A stretch of 14,756 nucleotides of DNA from Methylococcaceae bacterium (GTDB lineage: Bacteria; Pseudomonadota; Gammaproteobacteria; Methylococcales; UBA1147): NCBI GenBank assembly GCA_022616595.1, contig JAKEEL010000112.1, forward strand, positions 1-14,756. The letters are read 5' to 3'. The position numbers and the translations under genes were made by a program. The notes under the pieces are model-generated. The model was given only the letters and a program-made list of their open reading frames with translations, was not told the origin of the DNA and did not search any database. Of this stretch, positions 13,761-14,756 are shown piece after piece. Numbering within the stretch: position 1 is the stretch's first letter; each line of letters opens with the position of its first letter.

Positions 13761-14084
13761 CTAGCGCTGCAAAAACTTGAGTTTGTCTTTCTTGCCGTTC
13801 CATTCGTCGGCATCATCCAAGCCGCCTTTGACTTCCGTAATCGTCGGCCATATCTTGCTAAGCTCCTTATTCAGTTCGAGAAATTGCTCCTGGCCTTCGG
13901 GAAGTTCGTCTTCGGCATGGATTGCTTCCGCGGGACATTCCGGTTCGCAAAGTGTGCAGTCGATACATTCGTCAGGGTCTATGACCAGAAAATTCGGGCC
14001 TTCATGAAAGCAGTCGACGGGGCATACGTCGACGCAGTCAGTATATTTGCATTTGATACAATTTTCGGTGACAACAAAGGTCAT
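13761..14084 (-). CDS. fdxA: Seven-iron ferredoxin (3Fe-4S plus 4Fe-4S), Azotobacter FdI type
   Basis: The 107-residue product begins MTFVVTENCIKCKYTDCVDV and matches the Azotobacter vinelandii ferredoxin I family in length and cysteine spacing. By that family, Cys9, Cys17 and Cys50 should bind a 3Fe-4S cluster and Cys21, Cys40, Cys43 and Cys46 a 4Fe-4S cluster; Cys12 and Cys25 match the two non-ligand cysteines of FdI. A long acidic C-terminal region (residues 57-107) is also typical. It is a soluble low-potential electron carrier in the cytoplasm; the partner enzymes cannot be told from here. It converges on rplQ. GGGAAAG lies about 7 bases before its ATG (14084-14082). No convincing promoter is visible on its own strand in the 135-base upstream gap. 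Confidence 0.95.
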   Translation of the reverse strand: MTFVVTENCIKCKYTDCVDVCPVDCFHEGPNFLVIDPDECIDCTLCEPECPAEAIHAEDELPEGQEQFLELNKELSKIWPTITEVKGGLDDADEWNGKKDKLKFLQR

Positions 14085-14115
14085 ATCAGCTTTCCCAGTT
14101 TTGATTACACGTTAT

Positions 14116-14144
14116 TTATCAACTTCATCGGCACTTTGTATAAT
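14116..14144 (+). promoter_or_regulatory. Sigma70-like promoter candidate, orientation opposite to the flanking genes
   Basis: TTATCA (14116-14121), a 17-base spacer and a perfect TATAAT (14139-14144) lie on the + strand in the gap between fdxA and the permease gene. The -10 is consensus, the -35 matches four of six bases and the spacing is ideal. Both neighbours are on the minus strand, so a transcript starting near 14151 would run antisense into the permease 3' end. I see no convincing + strand gene downstream. AT-rich gaps can give such matches by chance, so function is unproven. Confidence 0.3.
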
Positions 14145-14219
14145 GACAGCGCCACGGTGAATTCAGGAATGATTTCACAGGGTTGGCGCAGACATTGCCG
14201 GATGCTCAAGATCCCGGTC

Positions 14220-14756
14220 TTATTTATACAACAAGGTTACTCCAAGACCCAGCAATATTGCTCCGATCAGCGGGCGCAGAATCTTATCTGGCATATTTTT
14301 ACCGATTAAGCTTCCGAGGTAAATAGAGGGTAGCCCTCCAACCAGGAGTCCGCCAAGCAATGCCAGATTCACCGTACCGATGTGCAGGTGACCCAGTCCC
14401 GCCACCGTGGTCAGCAGGACGGCGTGGGCAAGATCGGTTCCCACAATGGAAATCGCGGGCTTCCACGGATACAAGAGGAACAGAATAGCCGATCCGATCG
14501 CGCCCGCGCCCACCGAGGACAGGGAGACCACAATCCCCAGAAGCACCCCGGAAAGCACCGTGATGGAACTGCGATGACCAACCAAGAAGGTCAGCGTGGA
14601 TTGTTTTCTCGACAATGAACGATGGAGGTAGGAAAGCAATCGATTTCTCATGAAAACCACGATTGACGTCAGGATTAGCATGGCGCTCAGTGTGATCATC
14701 ATCGGTTTTTCGTAATTGACGTGGGATTGTTGCAACTGCACCAGGAAATAAATCGT
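14220..14756 (-). CDS. TauE/SafE (TSUP) family membrane permease, C-terminal part; gene continues past the right edge
   Basis: The frame is open from the window edge at 14756 to a TAA at 14220-14222, giving 178 residues; family members usually have about 250-270, so roughly the first third is missing. Hydrophobic segments are visible: MMITLSAMLILTSIVVFM, then TVLSGVLLGIVVSLSSVGAG continuing into AIGSAILFLLYPW, then AVLLTTVAGLGHLHIGTVNL with LALLGGLLVGGLPSIYLGS, and the final LRPLIGAILLGLGVTLLYK. The SSVGAGAIG stretch followed by IVGTDLAHAV is typical of a TSUP subgroup. Such proteins are proposed exporters of sulfite or organosulfonates, but the substrate here is unknown. A GTG at 14741-14739 is in frame but is probably internal. 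No clear terminator follows its stop. Confidence 0.85.
   Translation of the reverse strand, partial: TIYFLVQLQQSHVNYEKPMMITLSAMLILTSIVVFMRNRLLSYLHRSLSRKQSTLTFLVGHRSSITVLSGVLLGIVVSLSSVGAGAIGSAILFLLYPWKPAISIVGTDLAHAVLLTTVAGLGHLHIGTVNLALLGGLLVGGLPSIYLGSLIGKNMPDKILRPLIGAILLGLGVTLLYK

Noticed and set aside
14251..14262. Perfect 12-base palindrome AGCAATATTGCT
   Set aside because: It lies inside the permease coding region and encodes ordinary membrane residues; no second copy or linked regulator was seen, so chance is the best explanation.
14170..14309. Small + strand ORF (from ATG 14170) downstream of the promoter-like site, with a nearby CAGGA
   Set aside because: It is mostly antisense to the TauE/SafE gene, has no recognisable sequence features, and its frame is part of a longer shadow frame that also crosses fdxA.
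1..14756. A previously undescribed system
   Set aside because: Every gene is a standard member of the str-S10-spc-alpha array or a recognisable family (FdI-type ferredoxin, TauE/SafE permease). I found no cargo insertion, unusual gene or repeat array.

Overview
This window is the core ribosomal-protein supercluster of a gammaproteobacterium. It holds the tail of the str operon (3' end of tuf), the complete S10 operon, the complete spc operon and the complete alpha operon, all on the + strand from base 1 to about 13,680. Two unrelated minus-strand genes then converge on it. Evidence for Gammaproteobacteria: gene order matches Escherichia coli from rpsJ to rplQ; the proteins are E. coli-like in length and motifs (101-residue zinc-less S14, alpha C-terminal domain motif VRSANCLKAENI); and the downstream ferredoxin is of the Azotobacter FdI type. 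I cannot place the genus from sequence alone; a methanotroph-like or sulfur-oxidiser-like lineage would be only a guess.

Layout. Bases 1-120: last 39 codons of EF-Tu. S10 block (126-5116): rpsJ, rplC, rplD, rplW, rplB, rpsS, rplV, rpsC, rplP, rpmC, rpsQ. spc block (5166-10735): rplN, rplX, rplE, rpsN, rpsH, rplF, rplR, rpsE, rpmD, rplO, secY, rpmJ. alpha block (10821-13679): rpsM, rpsK, rpsD, rpoA, rplQ. A strong intrinsic terminator (13731-13760) closes the array. On the minus strand are a seven-iron ferredoxin gene (fdxA, 13761-14084) and the 3' part of a TauE/SafE-family permease gene that runs off the right edge.

The genes build both ribosomal subunits, the alpha subunit of RNA polymerase and the SecY translocation channel, so the cluster couples ribosome, transcription and secretion capacity. 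Junctions are tight: four-base ATGA overlaps at rplC/rplD, rplD/rplW and rpmC/rpsQ, a one-base overlap at rplP/rpmC, and zero- or one-base gaps at rpsE/rpmD, rpmD/rplO and rplO/secY. This suggests translational coupling in one long transcript or a few nested ones. Only 5 bases separate tuf from rpsJ, so an E. coli-type S10 leader (the L4 target) is absent there. The longest internal gap is the 85-base rpmJ-rpsM spacer, which can fold in ways that may regulate the alpha operon.

No stretch over 300 bases lacks a gene. I see no mobile elements, CRISPR arrays, tRNA or rRNA genes, and no novel system. The region is conserved housekeeping DNA, and the findings are modest regulatory observations.
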